Shown: positions 5,968-8,610 of the stretch, one piece after another | Layout: the number at the start of each line of letters is the position of its first letter | How positions within the stretch are numbered: position 1 is the stretch's first letter | Source of the DNA: an uncultured Oscillochloris sp. | GTDB lineage: Bacteria; Chloroflexota; Chloroflexia; Chloroflexales; Chloroflexaceae | Assembly: GCA_903877945.1 (NCBI GenBank) | Contig: CAIRFY010000576.1 | Coordinates: 1 to 8,610, forward strand | DNA: 8,610 nucleotides | Direction of reading: 5' to 3' | Position numbers and translations under genes: made by a program | Notes under the pieces: generated by a model | Seen by the model: only the letters and a program-made list of their open reading frames with translations | The model's database searches: none | Told to the model about the DNA's origin: nothing

Positions 5968-5999
5968 TCGCATCCTCGCGTCTTCACGTCCTCGCGTCC
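5968..5999. repeat. Second 8-bp array with a different unit
   Basis: Four units follow the main array: tcgcatcc, tcgcgtct, tcacgtcc and tcgcgtcc (consensus TCGCGTCC). The period equals that of the main array, but the unit is neither the same word nor its reverse complement. The gcgatgctatcgc hairpin at 5959-5971 marks the junction and overlaps the first unit. Confidence 0.6.
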
Positions 6000-6100
6000 C
6001 CACCAAACTGTCACGCTGTTCTGAACCATATCTCAGGCCGAAATCTGGCATCCTGATACGTTCGACCTAAAATCTGAAACCTCGCACCTGAAACCTTGTC

Positions 6101-7933
6101 CTACGGGATCGTGTGCGTATCTGGCCGACGCGGGGCGGCGCGCAGGGTGCGCTCGGCGCGATAGGTGACGAGGCCGGGCGGGCCGCCCACCACCTTGCGC
6201 ACCAGCGCCCGCCGACAGATGTCGATCTCCACCGCTGCCTCGCTCGCCGCCTGGCTGAAGTGGGCCGCCAGCCCCGCCGCTTCCTCCAGCGTGCGCTCGG
6301 GAACCTCGCGCCCGCCGCTACGCACAATCACGTGGGCACCGTGGACGCCCCGCGCATGCAGCCAGATGTCGTCTACCCGCCCGATGCGGAAGGTGACGTC
6401 CTCGTTCTGTCGGGCGCTGCGGCCCACGGCGATGCCGAACCCATCGCTGGAGAGCAGTTGGATGGGACGGGCCTTGCTGGTCTTGCGCCGCCGCTTGGCG
6501 CTGGACGGGTCAGGATGTTCGCGCAGGTAGCCTAGCTCCTCGGCCTCCAGAGCGATCTGCTCGATCTGGTCGTAGTCGTCGCCGCTGATCAGCAGCAGGG
6601 CGGTCAGTTCCTCGACCCCGGCGATGCGAGTCGCGACGGCGGCAAGGCGCTCGGGCAGACCGGCCAGGGCGCTCTTGGCCTTATCGTACGCCTTAAAACG
6701 CTCCTGGGCCTGCTCGACCGGACTGCGGCGCGGATCAAGGCTGATCGCCCGGCCCTCCACGGTCAGTGCGGCCTGGCCAGGGCGCAGCTCGTGCATAAAG
6801 GCGAAGATCATCTCGCCCTCCCAGCGCAGCGCCTCAAGCTCACCGGCCTTGCGCAGCTCACCGCCGATCTGGTCGTGCTGGCGGGCCATGCGCTCGCGAG
6901 ACGCCCCGAGCTGCTGGGCCAGAGCATCGCGGCGCTGGGTGTGGCCGGTCAGTTCCTCACGAGCGGCGTAGAAGGTCTCCAGCGCCGCGCTGATGCTTGG
7001 TTGCGGGGCCACGGTGACATCGGGCAAGTGGCCCAGGGCGTAGGCCGCGTAGGCCGTGGGGCCGGTGGGGCCGAGGGTCAGGCATGGCTGCCAGGGTGCG
7101 GTGAACAGATCGCGCAGACGGGCGGCCAGAGTATACCAGGGCACCTGCTCATCCAAGCGGGCGCTGGATCGGCCCAGGGTGCGGAAGATCGCCTCGCGGG
7201 CCACCTGCGGCGAGACGCCCCGGTAACTGGAGACAATCGCCTTGCCCAGATCACCCGCACACAACTCGGCCAGGGCCGCCAGCCCCTCGCCCGTAACGAG
7301 CGTCGGGTCGCGCTTATCCTGGGCCGGTGGCAGTTCGTAGACCTGACGCGGCATCATCACCCGATGACTCATACGCGGCGTAACCCGCTTGACACTTTCA
7401 AGCACCAGGTTATTGTCGTCCACAAGGATAATATTGCTACGTCGATCCATCGGCTCGATGATCAGGTCGCAGCGGATGTCATTGGGGGATGGAGGATGGG
7501 AGGGAGGGGTTGGGGCGTCTTCTACGCCCTCATCATCCTCGAAGACCTCCAGATCCTCATCCAGATCTTCTGCGGCATCCATCCCCCGTCCCCGGTTGCG
7601 AGACTCTGCACGTTTGGCTATACTAAGCAAAAGGATTCGCTCCAAAGCTGGCTGCTCCACAGCGATAATCCGACCGCCGAGAAGATATTTGCGCATCAGG
7701 AGGAGCAGCGGCGTATCCTGCTGGATGCCCCTGGTGAGCCGGGCGCGTACCAGATGGACACGGGCAAACTGGGGGTGGGCCGAGGCGAGGAACTGGTGGC
7801 GCTGGCCACGACAGTAGATCTCCAGGCCAACGCTGAGCGGCCCCGTCTGGAGTACCCGCTGGATACGCCCGCCGAGGATCGTCTCGCGCAATTCGTCGGC
7901 CACCGCCGCAATGGTCAGTGCGTCGAAATACAT
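6101..7933 (-). CDS. rqcH: Rqc2/RqcH-type NFACT ribosome quality control protein
   Basis: RqcH binds the large ribosomal subunit carrying a stalled nascent chain and recruits tRNA-Ala to add C-terminal alanine tails that mark the chain for degradation. The 610-residue product has the NFACT-N domain from MYFDALTIAAVADEL, with the second half at DLIIEPMDRRSNIILVD (156-172). A helical coiled-coil middle (about 330-465) follows, then the NFACT-R core DIWLHARGVHGAHVIVRSGG (522-541). The pair needed for alanine tailing in B. subtilis (Asp-Arg) appears here as Glu98-Arg99 in ALERI. Residues 108-151 are an acidic then Pro-rich insertion not usual in the family; the product is about 40 residues longer than typical. 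No Shine-Dalgarno is evident before ATG at 7933. It diverges from gmk with a 15-bp gap. Confidence 0.93.
   Translation of the reverse strand: MYFDALTIAAVADELRETILGGRIQRVLQTGPLSVGLEIYCRGQRHQFLASAHPQFARVHLVRARLTRGIQQDTPLLLLMRKYLLGGRIIAVEQPALERILLLSIAKRAESRNRGRGMDAAEDLDEDLEVFEDDEGVEDAPTPPSHPPSPNDIRCDLIIEPMDRRSNIILVDDNNLVLESVKRVTPRMSHRVMMPRQVYELPPAQDKRDPTLVTGEGLAALAELCAGDLGKAIVSSYRGVSPQVAREAIFRTLGRSSARLDEQVPWYTLAARLRDLFTAPWQPCLTLGPTGPTAYAAYALGHLPDVTVAPQPSISAALETFYAAREELTGHTQRRDALAQQLGASRERMARQHDQIGGELRKAGELEALRWEGEMIFAFMHELRPGQAALTVEGRAISLDPRRSPVEQAQERFKAYDKAKSALAGLPERLAAVATRIAGVEELTALLLISGDDYDQIEQIALEAEELGYLREHPDPSSAKRRRKTSKARPIQLLSSDGFGIAVGRSARQNEDVTFRIGRVDDIWLHARGVHGAHVIVRSGGREVPERTLEEAAGLAAHFSQAASEAAVEIDICRRALVRKVVGGPPGLVTYRAERTLRAAPRRPDTHTIP
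7498..7515 (+). other. Potential G-quadruplex motif inside rqcH
   Basis: On the plus strand, four G-runs (ggg, ggg, gggg, gggg) are separated by 1, 1 and 2 bases, and another five-G run lies at 7484-7488. This satisfies the usual quadruplex pattern. It is on the template strand of rqcH, so the message carries the C-rich version, which encodes the Pro-rich part of the unusual insertion. Any effect on transcription is conjecture. Confidence 0.5.
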
Positions 7934-7948
7934 AGGCTAAAGGATACC

Positions 7949-8578
7949 ATGACCAGGTCGCTTAATCCGCTGCTAGAGGGCAAGCCCGCCGCGCCGCTGC
8001 TTGTCGTCATCTCCGGCCCCTCGGGCGTGGGCAAAGACTCGGTGCTGATGCGTATGCGCGAACTGGGATTCCCATTCCACTTCGTCGTCACCGCGAACAG
8101 CCGACCGAGGCGCCCCGGCGAGATCGACGGGTTTGACTACCACTTTGTCAGCACCGAGCGTTTCGAGGCGATGATCCGCGACGACGAGCTGCTGGAGTGG
8201 GCCGATGTCTACGGACAGTATAAGGGTATTCCGAAATTTGAAGTGCGCCAGGCGATTGCCAGTGGCCGGGATGTGATCCTGCGAATCAACGTGGACGGCG
8301 CGGCGACGGTCAAGCGGATCGCGCCCGAGGCCGTCTTTATTTTCCTGGCCCCGGCTTCGCTGGATGAGCTGCGCCTGCGCCTGACGATGCGCCGTACCGA
8401 GAGTCCCGACGAGATTGAGTCTCGTCTGGCTGTGGCGGCCCATGAGCTTGAGCAGGCCCGCCACTTTGACTACGTGGTGATCAACGAGGAGTCGCGGCTT
8501 GATGAGGCGGCTGGACAGATTCGTGCGATTATCACCGCCGAGAAGCTGCGGGTCTTTCCGCGCCAGGTGCAACTGTAG
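7949..8578 (+). CDS. gmk: Guanylate kinase
   Basis: Guanylate kinase transfers phosphate from ATP to GMP, making GDP for the GTP and dGTP pools, in the cytoplasm. The 209-residue product has the P-loop GPSGVGKDS (23-31), the GMP-binding segment SRPRRPGEIDGFDYHF (51-66), WADVYGQYKGIPK (84-96), INVDGA (113-118) and the lid region with RLTMRRTESPDEIESRL. The length is normal. ATG at 7949 is preceded by AAAGGA (7939-7944) with a short four-base spacer. The frame stays open upstream as far as 6791, but that part is antisense to rqcH and is not coding. In the P-loop, Asp30 stands where most family members have Ser or Thr. In Firmicutes rqcH and gmk are also close neighbours, often with remA and rpoZ. 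Confidence 0.95.
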   Translation: MTRSLNPLLEGKPAAPLLVVISGPSGVGKDSVLMRMRELGFPFHFVVTANSRPRRPGEIDGFDYHFVSTERFEAMIRDDELLEWADVYGQYKGIPKFEVRQAIASGRDVILRINVDGAATVKRIAPEAVFIFLAPASLDELRLRLTMRRTESPDEIESRLAVAAHELEQARHFDYVVINEESRLDEAAGQIRAIITAEKLRVFPRQVQL

Positions 8579-8584
8579 GGGCAA

Positions 8585-8610
8585 CCCTCACCCCAGCCCC
8601 TCTCCCTCAC
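8585..8610. repeat. GC-rich interspersed repeat, right copy (cut by window end)
   Basis: The sequence 8585-8607 (ccctcacccc, then agcccctctccct) matches, in inverted orientation, 165-190 apart from extra C residues there. Bases 8597-8610 are an exact 14-base complement of 109-122. It begins six bases after the gmk stop codon and runs off the window, so its full length and any terminator role cannot be judged. Confidence 0.6.

Larger units (their letters stand above)
5584..6100. repeat. Composite repeat element bounded by a 27-bp inverted repeat
   Basis: Bases 5584-5610 and 6074-6100 are inverted copies matching at 26 of 27 positions. A second, nested inverted pair of 14 bases (cagcgtgacagttt, 5608-5621, against 6005-6018) lies just inside on the left. 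Each 27-bp arm itself contains a duplicated ggtttcag. Between them are 42 tandem 8-bp units, a second short 8-bp array, and about 55 bp of unique sequence (6019-6073). The right edge abuts the rqcH stop codon (6101-6103). No transposase or credible ORF is inside, and I see no clear target-site duplication. It could be a non-autonomous MITE-like element or a large RNA hairpin at the 3' end of rqcH. The remaining 54 bp to the permease start (5530-5583) hold no recognisable site. Confidence 0.7.

Noticed and set aside
5533..6070. Overlapping ORFs of 100-163 codons on both strands rich in RRGDEAT or SPRRLVA
   Set aside because: They arise because the 8-bp unit contains no stop in several frames. 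No ribosome sites, and the products are pure repeat.
6791..7948. Long plus-strand frame joined in frame to gmk (would give a 595-residue protein)
   Set aside because: It is antisense to rqcH, whose protein is clearly conserved. The kinase homology and ribosome site start at 7949.

Overview
The window looks like chromosomal DNA of a high-GC bacterium. The best guess is a gas-vacuolate filamentous member of the Chloroflexota (Oscillochloris or Chloroploca type). This is an inference from three things: the gas-vesicle genes, the style of the housekeeping proteins, and the many GC-rich intergenic hairpin repeats. No rRNA or tRNA is present to confirm it.

Layout. Positions 1-523 hold no gene that I can support. 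They contain nested inverted repeats, a GC-rich interspersed repeat, a hairpin made of 8-bp units, and the probable control region of gvpA with 11-bp-phased CTAAC motifs. A rightward gas-vesicle cluster follows: gvpA (524-730), a very large and unusual gvpC-like gene (860-2668), gvpF/L (2767-3534) and gvpO (3583-3834). A candidate small ORF (748-900) precedes and overlaps the gvpC start, and a perfect 21-bp hairpin separates gvpC from gvpF. A leftward metal ABC transporter pair converges on the cluster with a gap of only 19 bp: ATPase (3854-4684) and permease (4681-5529), overlapping by ATGA. Positions 5530-6100 are non-coding and consist largely of a composite repeat element. It has 42 tandem 8-bp units in perfect register and a second, short 8-bp array, bounded by a 27-bp inverted repeat that abuts the stop codon of the next gene. 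That gene is rqcH (leftward, 6101-7933), with guanylate kinase gmk diverging from it (7949-8578). The window ends inside another copy of the GC-rich repeat seen near its left edge.

How the genes work together. GvpA is the gas-vesicle wall protein, the GvpC-like protein should coat and strengthen the wall, and GvpF/L and GvpO are accessory proteins for assembly. No gvpN, gvpG, gvpJ, gvpK or gvpS gene is visible, so the rest of the machinery must lie outside the window if vesicles are made. RqcH (ribosome quality control) and Gmk (GMP to GDP) are housekeeping proteins; their genes are also close neighbours in Firmicutes.

Most notable is the 602-residue GvpC-like protein. It combines 33-residue GvpC-type repeats, 28 tandem EPVA(V) units, an alpha-helical segment and a C-terminal helix-hairpin-helix domain. 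I know of no such architecture for a gas-vesicle protein. The second most notable is the structured 8-bp repeat element between rqcH and the transporter.
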